From: Stromatinia cepivora
Taxonomy: Eukaryota > Ascomycota > Leotiomycetes > Helotiales > Sclerotiniaceae
Length of the DNA stretch: 64,000 nt
Direction: 5' to 3'
Assembly: GCA_014898415.1 (NCBI GenBank)
Contig: RCTD01000021.1
Span: forward strand, 372,001-436,000
A program made the translations under genes and the position numbers. Positions 24,264 to 35,722 of this stretch are shown in pieces. Every line of letters begins with the position of its first letter. The stretch's first letter is position 1. The notes below the pieces were generated by a model. The model worked only from the letters and a program-made list of their open reading frames with translations, did not search any database and had not been told where the DNA came from.

Positions 24264-25114
24264 CACTCTTTAGATCGGAAGGTGATCTGAAATAAATGGA
24301 AAGGTATAGAAAATGGCAATTTATATAATTTGTGAATAAATATATAAAGCAATTATAAGCAGATGTCAATCAAGGATTAGTGTAATATATAAACTTGAAA
24401 TGATTCTGGTATTTTTAGAATAGAAAAGAATTTGAGTATATATAAATCGCAAATTTCTTTTGATCTTTAATTTGCTATTTATAATATTCTTTAAAATCAA
24501 GATTTTGAATAATAAAAAGAAAGTTTTCCATCGGGAGAATATAAATGATTGATCGATTCTGCAGTGTAGTAATTGAGAATACATATAGTTGTTAGGTTAT
24601 AGTGTATTGATTGTGATGACGAAATAAAATAAGTGAATTTTTTAAAGATATATAGATCTCTTTTTTGTATTTTCGTTTTTGTTTTAATTAAACTTTTATT
24701 GATTATTATTATATTTAAGATTTCGGGGTTTAAGAAGGCTAAACAAATGAATCTCAGTTGTATTAGGTAAACAGCGGTTGAAAAGAAAGTTTTAAAAGAA
24801 TCGAATGCAAAAGAAGATCCCAGTATTTCTTTAAAGGATTAATAAATCAAACAAAAAAAATTAATGAATTTAGTATAAATAATGAACCAAGATATCGATC
24901 TCTAGGAGTATAGTTTAATTAAATCTGCTTTTAAAATGATATACCGTTATTTATTTCAGAAATTGTTCCCTTCTGTTGAAGGAACTATTGTTTATTATAA
25001 TCAATTATTAATTATAAGTTCAAATAATAATTTGGAGGTAGATTTTATTCTTGAATTCTGTTGTATGATTGAAAGGTTTTATTAATTTTGTATTTGTAGT
25101 TATTAAAGTAAAGG

Positions 25115-25860
25115 TTGTTTGATAAAGGAAAGAAAAGAGGGAGTATTTCTTTATTTGATAATAATGATCTATTCGATCTTTTAACACCAGATTTTTTGGA
25201 CAATGAATCAAATAAAAAAGAGAGAGAAAAAAGATTATCGAAAATTGTTGGTTTTTTAATCAAAACAAAAGATAAAGGGAATCGTAGAGAAAGGAATAAT
25301 TATTTATATATTCGATATATGAAATCGTTAATTGCTGGGAGACATAATTTTTATAACGAATACTTTATTGATTCTTTTAAACCGAATAATCGTTGATATT
25401 AGAATTATAGTATTTATCTGTATGCTCTTTTATTGGCTTTCCTTTATCCTTTAATAGATTATTATATCGCTATTCATCGGCAAAATTCGAAAGTAAGTTC
25501 TTCGTTTACCCCTTTATCTTTATAATATATTGATCATTGGTTGTATAATTCAAGCAGGGATACAGAATTGCGATGAAGATAATGCTGGAGATCGAGAAAA
25601 AGAGAGAAGTTATTTTTTCGTCCCTATATTATCGTTTCTTTTCTTTTCGCTGTATTATTTATCGGAGTCCTTGAAAGACCGAGCAGAAGAAATATGTTGT
25701 GATTTCGGAAAGCGATAATAAGGATGAGAGAAAAAGAGTAATGGAGAAGAAGAAGAGGAAAGAGTGGATGGTATATCCAAAGAAAAAGGAAAGGAGGGAT
25801 AATCCTTTGGCTTTTGTAATACTAATAATATTAATAGTTCCAGTTACTTCAATTATTCCT
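25115..25860 (+). pseudogene. Antisense ORF relic between pol and 3' LTR of Copia element Y, with hydrophobic segments
   Basis: On the strand opposite to pol, one frame can be followed from 25115 to about 25860. It is interrupted only by TGA, TAG and TAA codons of the kind RIP makes from CGA, CAG and CAA. The open 25115-25396 part is rich in Lys, Arg, Glu and Asp (FDLLTPDFLDNESNKKERE). After the first stops the frame encodes two hydrophobic stretches (YALLLAFLYPLIDYYIAI and YIIVSFLFAVLFIGVLER) and then a strongly basic/acidic tail. The same region is present in fragment X. No family is recognised. It may be an accessory gene of the element, a captured host gene, or chance openness. Confidence 0.45.
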
Positions 25861-26159
25861 TGTTTCTTAATTGTTGTAGATAATCCAGAAACTCTTTTAT
25901 TTGAATTTCAAATTATTAAATTTAAAAAGAAGCTTATTCTTCTTTAAGGATAGAAAAGTGAAAAACGGAGAAATGATCAGCCTTAATTGTTTTTTGTTTT
26001 CCAATAAATATAGAGTATACAAATTGGAGTATATTATAGAAAAGTATAATAATCTAAAATATCAAATAGGATTCATTTTATCTATGTTAAAGGGAAGAAA
26101 TACAAGCTTTAGATTATTGTTATTCAAGTTCTATGATTGTTGTTATTCAAGTTTTATGA

Positions 26160-29100
26160 TTTTGTTGCTTATATCTTATAAATTGAAAAAGGATCAGAAA
26201 TATTCGAACTTTTGTTTTGTAAGGTTCTTGATGAGCCCATTAGTAGTCATATCGGTGATCGGTAGATAGATTATATAAAAGTTCCTTTTTGAATATTTTT
26301 AACATAATTATATATTTTGAATATCGATATAACATAGTTTCGTAGTGATCCGTTTGTTCTCATTAATCATCAATCTGATTGTTTACTGGTTATCGCAGAA
26401 GATCATTATAGATTCTTTCATTATTAGATCGATTTCTTTTAAGAAATATAAGGTTATTATGATTTTTTTTGATATATGCTCGACTCCGAAAAGCTCTACT
26501 TCGGTAATCGAGATGGTTATAATATCTTACTTGGATATTTTCTATATGATTAAGTTATCGAAAAGGGATATAATATATCTTTAGGATGATCAATGAGTAT
26601 CTGGATTATTTGTAAAAGAAATATTTAAAAAGACAAAAAGTTGTAATATTTGATTATTATTATATTGAATTACAAGATACCTTGTATTTCATAGATATTG
26701 TAAATAATGATCGATAGCTTTTATATAATTGTTTAATGGGTTGATCAAATAATAACTTAATTGCGAAACAGCGAATAATATATTTGCTTTTATAATGATT
26801 ATAGTATATAATATTAAATCTATTTTCTTTTGATATATTTTTATAATATATATAGAAACTTGACCCTAATTTTTCCGAAATACTATTATCGGGAGTGGTA
26901 TACTTATTATCCTATTTGTTGTTTTGAATTTCTTAACAATCTTCTTAATATATATATTATAAATTAATTACAACTTTTTCTTAAATCAATTACAAAGTAT
27001 ATATATACTCAGAAACTATTTAGTATTTTTTAGATTTTGTAGTTTATATACAACTTTGATTCTTTCGATAATCTTTGTGGTAATTGATTCATTTTTCTTA
27101 TGATAAATAATCTGAATATTGTTTATAAAGAAAAGAATTATAATGGTATACTTTGGATTAATATATAAATATAGTTCCTCTTTGTATTATACTAATTCTA
27201 ATTTCTCGAATATCCAAATGAAATTCTTAAATTATATAGTTGGGGAATTTTATAGATTATATAAAGCTTAATCGATTATAACATTTTTATTTGGGATTTT
27301 GTATTTATCAGATAGATAATATATAATTAGAATACCAAAAGGATTGTGTAGAGTATTGATGAAAGTGTTGATTATATTGTATTACTTTATTTCGAAATTG
27401 TATTTAATGATGATTATTATTACGATTCGGAATGATCAATCTGCTAATATAACGGTGTAAGTAATCTTAATAATATTTTTAGCCTGGAGATCTCTTTGTA
27501 TTATTAAATATAAACGGCAATAAATGATTAAATCTTAATTATTGTATTTATATATAAACATCCATTAAAGAGGGATCGGTTTTGAAGATTCCGATCCAGA
27601 ATCGATTTTATACCAGGTTTTCCTAGCCTTAAGGTTATTAATCTCAAGATTGCAGTTCTATTTGAATCAATATTCTATTTGATAATCTTCTAATTGGTAA
27701 TAAAAACAAAGTAATTTTGGAATTGCAAATGTATGAATTCGAGGAAGTGGTATTATCTATAATTCATTGATTGTAGATTAAATAGAAGGCAATAATGGTT
27801 TTGCTTCAATTCCAGCGGTGATTATATTATGAATTGTTATAAATTGAGAATACTCCTCTATATTATCCATTCCTTATTAATCAAGTTAGAATATAAAATA
27901 AAAGTTATTTAAACAAGATAATTCTATTGAATCTGTTCTTTGAGATATAATAGTTCCTATATAAGATCCAATATTAAGATCGCTTCCTTGATGGTGTTGC
28001 TGTATATGCAATTGCCTTTGTATACGTATTGATTGCTTTGGGACACAAAAGTCAAATGACTTCTAGAAAAAAGGTAATTCTAAGTGATAGTTGTATAATT
28101 GAAACTCAAATGGATTAATCTGAGCCCTAAGTATTTCAATCCTTATAATACAAGTTCTTTTAAATATTTGTTCAAGATCATAAGTTTGTGAGTCTTTTAT
28201 GAATCGATTAAATGAATATATAGGGTATAGTAATCTTTATAATAACTAAATTTCCTTTACAGAATATTTTAATTAATTATTTTAATATATATACTTCTTT
28301 TTGAAATGTTAAGGTTGATCGATTAAAACGATCTCTAAATCATTTTTGTATATACCATGAAGAATTTTGATGGTATAATTAGTAGGCTTATACTTCATAT
28401 TCTTTATATCAATATATTTAATAAAATTAGGATCTATATTATTATTATAGGTATCTTTTTAAGTAATATTAATATTTTTACTTATAAAATATAATTATTT
28501 TTTAATAAAAGAATTGATTTTTCTAGTTTCTTTAATAAGAGAATTGATCAATATTTATATATCTTCATTATATACTTTATCCTTATTATCTAAAGGATTA
28601 AATAGATTGGATAATCTTAGATCGATTTCTTTATTCCTATTATTACTCTTTAGATCTATATTTATCCCCGAGATTAATTCGTTTGTAAATAATAGATCTG
28701 AAATGTATTTGGTGAATGAATCAAAGGCTTTTCGATCTATAAAAATAGATAGATAAGTGAAGTCCTTATAATTGTTCTTATTTTGAATGATTATTCTGTC
28801 CAATTCGATATAATCTTGTAAATCAAAAACTTTAGTAAACTGTTTAAGTTTTTCTATAATATAAATATCGATTATTCGATTAATAGAATCTATACAATAA
28901 ATGAATTCTTTATTGAATATTATGTTTCGAATAACAATAATTCTATTGAGTTTGGGTATCTATATATAATAGACCAGTATACCTAGGATATAGCTTATTA
29001 AATATTCAATATATACTTAAAGATTGGTTTTGTATTATTTTTTATTAATTTCAGCTTCTTTATTTTTATTTAAAGAGTAAGTTCGGTATTTATATTTGTA

Positions 29101-30470
29101 GATTCCATTCCAATTGGAACAAAAATCGTTAGATATTTTCTTTGCGAGCAGGGGATTATCTTTACGAAGGTAATTATAGAATTATGTATTGAATATTTTA
29201 TTAAACGATTTGAAGGATTTGGCCTTCAAAGGATTTATATTATATAGATAAGTAGTAGTTTGTATTGCTTCTATTTATAATTTGTCCGGTAAACCTATTA
29301 TGATCTGTATTTTTATCTATTTTGTAATTATTTCTTGTTTTGTACATTCTAATCCTTCATTAGATTTATATATATGAGATAGGGATAACTCAAGTTCGAT
29401 ACCTTTTTGCTTGATTTATTTCTCAAATAATATTGCTTCTATAATTCCAATAATAGATATATCATTATCCTATTTGATTATTATAATCATTAAATTATAT
29501 TTATAATGAACCTAGATTATAAAGCTTTGAATGATTACAAATATTTCGTTATATATTTTGTAATAGATTGAATATAAAAAGATTTTGTTATAATATATTT
29601 CTTTGATTAATAGAAGTTATAATGTATTGTTATATTTTTTATCGAAATTAAAAAGATCCTATTGAATTTTGTAGAAGGATCGAGGTGGTTAATAATCATT
29701 TGAAGTACGAGAAATGATTTGCTTTGTATGAATGTGAGTATAATTAATGTAATTGGAACGAATGATATCTTTTATTTTGATGTTTTGTATTGCAAATATT
29801 AAATATTCAAGAGTTTTCTTTCCCAGATATTCAAAGCGTTTATGCTATATTTCACTTGTATCTTCTTTTGGAAGAAATGGATTACAAGAACAATGAAATG
29901 CTTTGTTTATTTTTCTATTTATTATTGGGTATATTATAAAAGAATTGCTTACAGAAATAGATAATAGAATATTTGAATAAATAGAAAACAATTTGTATTC
30001 TAAAAATACAAGATTTTCAATATAAATATATTGAATAATTATTATATTATTTGTATGATCTTCTTTACGAAAAGTATAATCATATTTTGAAAATTATAAG
30101 CCGGCTTTCTTCAATCGAGCCTTCAAAACGATATTGATATAAAAATCAAGAATGAATATTATATCGTTCAAGATTAGATCATCATTAGGGTAATCTTCTC
30201 TTTTGATGATCTTTTTGATAATACAAACCCTGTGTTCTAGAATTTGAAAGCTGGAAATACCTGTTTTTATAAGATCATTGGGATCGGATAATCGATATCG
30301 ATAATCATCTAATAAAGATATATTGTTTATGATATGTATAATATTACAATTATCGAGTAAAATACTATTGAATAGATGGTATACTTTTATTGTTGTAGAG
30401 TATACCCCTGATTAATTGTATCGAATATCCAAGATAGTAATATTGATTAAAGGTTCTGAAAGATCAATGG
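26160..30470 (-). pseudogene. pol: Copia pol relic of element Y
   Basis: Recognisable pieces on the minus strand: protease region near 30300-30080 (YRYRLSDPNDLIK); gag-pre-integrase motif HKRF.YLGKKTLEYL near 29840; integrase motif GLPDKL followed by EAIQTTTYLYN at about 29300-29220; linker frame 28803-28555; RNase H with ITISITEVELFG and CDNQ.TIRL near 26520-26350 and YIDIQNI near 26320; tail YLPITDMTTNGL near 26260-26230, the conserved end of Copia RNase H/pol. Many RIP-type stops make it non-functional. Confidence 0.8.
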
Positions 30471-31907
30471 AACCTTTTATTCATTTCCTTTTGATCCAAT
30501 CAAAATGAAATTGCTTCCATAAATACAATCTTGCTCGATCTTTAATTACTTGTAACTCGTTTTTGTTGAATACCTTTTTGAACAATGGATTGATCCTTTC
30601 GATAAGCGTTAACTCTATAATTTTGTAATTATATACAATATAACTATAATCAATTCCATTATTCCATTCAGATTCGATTCTACAAAAACATTCTTAAATC
30701 TTCTTGATCCTTTGATTACTTCCAAAATTGATATTCTTTTTATTCTTCTTAAATTTTTTATTATTTTAAGAAAAGATAAATATAGAATATACTCCTTCTT
30801 TAGTTTTTAAGGAAATAGAATCCTAAAAGATTAATCCTCCAAAAACATTTCTGAATTATTTGAATAAGAAATTGGATAATCCAAACTGATTATTCATCTC
30901 GATCTATATAATTATAATATTTACTTAAATTGGAAATATCCTAGTATTAATAGTTTATAGAAAAATATTGATAGCAACTTCATTCTGTACCTTAATAATC
31001 TTGTATACAAAAGCTTTGATATAGATTATAATTTAATCCTTATATTATTTGATAAAATCGATTCTATTAAACAAGATTTGCGTTAAAATAAATTGATATT
31101 TTTGTAGTACTGCGAGTTTGGCAATAATTACTGTAAATGTAAGCTTCTTTTTGAATGTATTGATGATCGTCTTGAATGGAAAAGCTGTAATACCCTGATT
31201 GAAAATGGATAGCTCTATAAAGTGTACTTGATCAATTGATGATTCAATCTATTCGTAAACATCCCTAAAAACTTTGTGATTCTATATATATTCTTGTTAT
31301 CGGTATCGATACTCCAATTAAAGAAAAACAAATTCGAAAAAGATTTCTTGGAAAATAATTGAAAGTGGAATAATAAATCTATTAGAAGTGAATCCCGATA
31401 TATTATTATCAGAATCTTTTATCTTTGTATCTTCATTAATATCTTCTCTAGATTAAATCATTATAAAATATTCTGAGAATTCCTTTTAATATTAAGTTTG
31501 TTTCTTTTAATCATATTTGACTTAAAGATCGATAACAAAAAGTAAAACAAATAATTTGATTGAAAGTTAATCGATTTGAGTATGGATAAATTCATTTATT
31601 AAATTGGAATTTGAAATGGATATTGTTGATATAAAAACAAATAAATCGTTCTTTGGATTAACTAAATCCTAGATTCTTTGAACTTAATACTTATTTTTCA
31701 AGTATAGATACCATTCCGATTATTAAGTATAGATTGTAAAAAGAAAATCATTTTGATCCTTTATTATATTAAATAAAGATAATTAAATTGATATAAATAT
31801 TGAATTATAAATAAAATAGAAATAATATTTTAAGAATAATCCTTTGAGTATTTAATAATCACCGAATAAAAAGTTATATAAATTTTAAGAGTTACCAGAC
31901 TTATAAT

Positions 31908-32216
31908 TATTACAGGATAATATGATTACATAATACTTTCAGTGATCATTGAATAGGTGGTACACATGATTAATAAAATAAAAGAATTGAATGACTTACT
32001 CTTGATTATATAAATTAAGAGCTGTATATATAAAACAAATGAATGGTTATTTAGCCGATATATACCTTAATTAGACTAGATCTTTGTTTATTAGTATATC
32101 AGGATCACCTTTTCAATTGGTGGATTGGTAAGGGCTAATGGATCCTTCATTCCGATTGGAAAGTATACGCTTTGATTCTTCATAAGATACAGGGGATTGC
32201 GGGGCTTTCCGTGACA
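31908..32216 (-). repeat. 5' LTR of Copia element Y
   Basis: 309 bp; on the plus strand it starts TATTACAGGATAA and ends TTCCGTGACA, followed by the CTTTT target duplication. In sense orientation it carries a TTTTATATATACAG box about two thirds along, a likely promoter. Confidence 0.92.
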
Positions 32217-33068
32217 CTTTTATTTCAACAATTATAAATACAAAATTAATAAAAATTTTCAATCATATAACAAAACTCAAAAACAAAATCTATCTTTAAA
32301 TTATTATCCAAATCTACAACAAATAATTAATTACAATAAACAATAATTCCTTTTATAAAAAAAAATAATTTCTGAAATAACTAATTATATATTATTCTAA
32401 ATATAAAATTAATTAAATCATATTCCTAAAAATCGATATCTTGATCCAATATCCATATTAAACTCATTAATTCATTTTATTTGATTTATTAATCCTTTAA
32501 AAGAATACTAAAATCCTTTTTTATATTCGATTCTTTCAAAATCTTCTTTTTAATTACTATTTATTTAATACAATTGAAATTTATCTATTTAACTTTTTTA
32601 ACTTTCGAAATCTTAAATATAATAATAATTAATAAAAATTTAATTAAAATAAAAATATAAAAATAAAAAAAAAACTATTTATATATCTTTAAAAATTTAT
32701 TTATTTTATTTTGTTATTACAATCAATATATTATAATCTAACAATTATAAGCATTTTCAATCATTACATTATAAAATCAATCATTCTTTTATACTCTCTC
32801 AACAAAAAACTTTCTTTTTATTATTCAAAATCTTGATTTCAAAGAATATCATAAATAACAATCCAAAATCAAAAGGTATTTATAATTTTTATATAATCAA
32901 ATTTTTTCACATTTTAAAACTATCAAAATCATTTCAGATTTATATATTATACTATTCTTTTATTAATATTTATCTATAATCAATTTATATACTCTTTTGC
33001 AAATCACTTAAATTATTATTTTCTATACCTTTTTATTTATTATAAATCACTTTTCGATCTAAAAAATA

Positions 33069-33378
33069 TATGATAAAAAGTTTTATAATTCTTTATATTC
33101 TATAAAAAATCAAAAATATACTTTCCAATTGAAATAAAGGATTTTCTAAACCTTATCAATTTCTTCGATTAATAAAATAATCTTAATATATTAATAAATA
33201 AAGATTTAATTTAATCGAAATATTCATCAATTAAATAGCTATTTATTTGTTTTATATATATAGCCTTCGATCTATATAATCAAAAACAAATCATTCAATT
33301 CTATTTACTTTATTAATCATATATATCATCTATTCCCCGATCCCTGAAAGTGCTCTGTAGTCATACTATCCCGTGATA
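33069..33378 (+). repeat. LTR of Copia fragment X
   Basis: About 310 bp, inverted relative to the other three LTRs, ending ATCCCGTGATA at 33378. Its right edge marks the end of the repeat desert. Confidence 0.88.
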
Positions 33379-34417
33379 AATTCTTATAGGTTTTGAATTC
33401 TTATAGACTTTGACTCTTTATAAATCTTAATTTATTTGTTGAATTAGTATAACAAGTATGAAAAATATTTGGGAGTGAGTTAGCTCATTTGTGAATAGCC
33501 TCAATTTTATGGTACATAGGTGTATTTCGAAATGCTTTAGTTTATTTCAAAATTAAGTTTTATTGGTGAATGGGCTAGGGTATTGATCAATGAGCTAAGT
33601 TGATTTCGGAATGTCAATATTGCGCAATGCCCCGTAACAGATTCCATTTCATTGGGTTTTAGTCGATTTGGATTGATTTCATTTCTCCTATTCTGCCCTA
33701 TTTCCATTGTGTCCTAGTTTTCTTGATTCAACTCAACTCAACTCAACTCATACATATTCTTCATTCTTTCTTTACCCCTGAATCCCCCACCCTCCATACT
33801 CTCCATATCAACTCAAACCCCAGGATTCCAAAAAAATCATAATTATGATCACAAATCAGGAGGACATCAATGTTATCCATCCATTCATCCATAACAAATA
33901 CATTCATGCATGCATGTATCTCATCCAAAGCCCTCCAAAGCCCTCCAAAGCCCCCTAAAAACACCCCAAATCCCCAATCCCCCCACCCCAGAACCCCTTC
34001 CCAACCAACCAACCAACCAGAAACCATGCAAAGACAACCCAACACTCCACTATCCAAAACTCACCATATTGTCCCAGAACATAAAGAAGAACACAAACAA
34101 ATCTTTAACACCCATACTCCTTTTTATTCCCCTCCAAAACCCAAGCTAAATAAAGCTCAAGTTGAAAATTTTTATAACTCCTACTCCATTGTCCAATACC
34201 AATATCATAATCAATACCAATGATTTGGATATGCTAAAACAAGAACGAAAGGTGACCCAGGAAAAATCGATGTGCCACGAAAAAGACAAAAAAGAAAAAA
34301 AGAGAAAAGATGTAAGAAATAGACGCTGGTGATCAGATCAGGTCATTGTGTGTTGTTATAATAATGATGTGAGTGCGTGCATGTCTGTCCCCCCTCATTA
34401 TTTTCCAAAAAAGACAT
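33379..34417. other. Boundary region, gene-free
   Basis: From the end of the last LTR the composition changes within about 250 bp to normal gene-space composition. 33735-33750 carries a short AACTC repeat and 33920-33955 a CAAAGCCCTC repeat. Proline-rich open frames here follow from the C-rich repeat and are not supported as genes. The last part is probably the 3' flank of the neighbouring minus-strand gene. Confidence 0.5.
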
Positions 34418-35722
34418 TCAGGCTTGTAATGAAACATTGTTAATAGGAGATCCCTCTATATATTCAGGCTTTTGCAATTTCGCATCTCCCATTGTAATAG
34501 GAACTGCCAATGATGTATCCGGTGAAGGTTCACTGGCTGCAGCAGCTCGATATTCCTTTGCATTCATTTTCGAATTTGCACTTTCAGTTGTAGGTTTCGA
34601 TAATTCTCTTAATGGTAAATCCGTACTTTGACTCTTACGTAATTGATGCACCACATTCGAGGAGCTAATAATTGTCGATAGTAGTGGTCTTCCTTCAGAT
34701 GTTTCCTTCATTTCCATTTCCGAGTCTCGTATTGGGATATGTTCGGCTTTACCACGAGGTTTGCTACTAGAGGCTTTGGGTACGGTGATTGGAGATGGTT
34801 TCCGAGATCTTCCTGCAGTATAGCTATCCAATGAGCTAGAAGATTCCGTTGATGAACTTCTATTTCTGTCATGATGTTGGCCACGATTTGTGAAGGATCG
34901 AATTTCCAATTGTGAAGGTGTTTCACCACGTTGTACTTTGGCATCAATGAGCTTTTCCGTGACAATTCGACCTAATTGTCCTTCTGTACCTCTTCGACTG
35001 CTTCCATGACTACCAGCTCGGTTCCTACTACTCACTCTAACCTTACCCTCCATTACTTTTGCCGATGGAGGTGGTTGAATCATCCATCTTGTTTCTTCTT
35101 TACTCCTTGGTGCCGTACTGACAATTGGTGGATGTAAATCATTGACTGGTGGATTTCTCGCAAGATAATACGTTTCCGGATTTCCATCAGATCCATGTCT
35201 ACTACTAGGTCTCCCATCCACTCCAAACATTCTTCCAGCAGATTCCGAGGCCCTTGTAATTGCATCCATAATCCTTTGTCCAGGCCCATGTGTGTCCCTA
35301 CCCCAAAGTTCCTCATCTTCTCGTTGATATCGTTTTCTATTCCATCCATCTCCTGATATTCGAGATCCTTCTTCAACCACCGTAGGACTACTCCCAGGAT
35401 CAGTACTCATCCCAGCACTACTCGCATAACTACTCCCTTGTCCTGCTGTATTAAGTCCTCTCTGACTTCCATTTTTATCCTTCTTGTTTCCTTTTTTATT
35501 CGGTGGACCGGGACCCATCATAATTTCTTCGGTCCAATATGGATTTGTTGAGAATGGTGAAGGATGCCTATACAGGCCTGGTTGTTCTGTTTCCAATGCA
35601 TGTTTTTCGACTCGTTCTCGTTTGGCTTGTTCTTTCGCTTTCCTCCTATGGCTGATCTTGGCGCAAGTAGAACAGGATAGTACATAGAATGCAACGGATT
35701 GTAAAGCGACATCTATAGACAT
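34418..35722 (-). CDS. Ser/Arg-rich protein of unknown function, 434 residues
   Basis: Single uninterrupted exon. The N-terminus (MSIDVALQSVAFYVLSCSTC) has a hydrophobic stretch ending in a CxxC pair, followed at once by a Lys/Arg cluster (about residues 25-40). It therefore looks like a membrane-anchor or short N-terminal motif rather than a cleaved secretion signal. Residues 60-85 (NPYWTEEIMMGPGPPNKK) are the most ordered-looking part. The rest is low complexity, rich in Ser, Pro, Gly, Arg and charged residues, with many Arg-x-x-Ser sites that could be phosphorylated. I believe such proteins are conserved but uncharacterised in Pezizomycotina. No catalytic domain is seen. Confidence 0.82.
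   Translation of the reverse strand: MSIDVALQSVAFYVLSCSTCAKISHRRKAKEQAKRERVEKHALETEQPGLYRHPSPFSTNPYWTEEIMMGPGPPNKKGNKKDKNGSQRGLNTAGQGSSYASSAGMSTDPGSSPTVVEEGSRISGDGWNRKRYQREDEELWGRDTHGPGQRIMDAITRASESAGRMFGVDGRPSSRHGSDGNPETYYLARNPPVNDLHPPIVSTAPRSKEETRWMIQPPPSAKVMEGKVRVSSRNRAGSHGSSRRGTEGQLGRIVTEKLIDAKVQRGETPSQLEIRSFTNRGQHHDRNRSSSTESSSSLDSYTAGRSRKPSPITVPKASSSKPRGKAEHIPIRDSEMEMKETSEGRPLLSTIISSSNVVHQLRKSQSTDLPLRELSKPTTESANSKMNAKEYRAAAASEPSPDTSLAVPITMGDAKLQKPEYIEGSPINNVSLQA

Larger units (their letters stand above)
23955..32216 (-). mobile_element. Copia family 2, nearly complete element Y, 8262 bp
   Basis: LTRs 23955-24263 and 31908-32216, both exactly 309 bp. Target duplication CTTTT at 23950-23954 and 32217-32221. 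The protein relics read on the minus strand, so the 5' LTR is at the right: gag about 31800-30480, protease about 30470-30080, gag-pre-integrase about 29900-29750, integrase about 29700-29050, reverse transcriptase about 28300-27100, RNase H about 26900-26290, pol tail to about 26160. About 1.9 kb then remains before the 3' LTR; it carries a plus-strand ORF relic (listed separately). Inserted into X. All frames are RIP-broken. Confidence 0.9.
23090..33378 (+). mobile_element. Copia family 2, fragment X (3' end), split by two later insertions
   Basis: Three pieces, 23090-23439, 23754-23954 and 32222-33378, together about 1.7 kb, are the reverse complement of 25665-23955 in element Y. Removing the solo LTR (23440-23753) and Y (23955-32221) restores a continuous copy ending in an LTR at 33069-33378. 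X is therefore the 3' LTR plus the adjacent non-pol region of a sister element, in opposite orientation to Y. Its left end is a truncation against the Gypsy relic, not an LTR. Confidence 0.85.

Noticed and set aside
33870..34223. Proline-rich open frames
   Set aside because: Both overlapping frames are by-products of a C-rich short repeat (CAAAGCCCTC) at the repeat/gene boundary.
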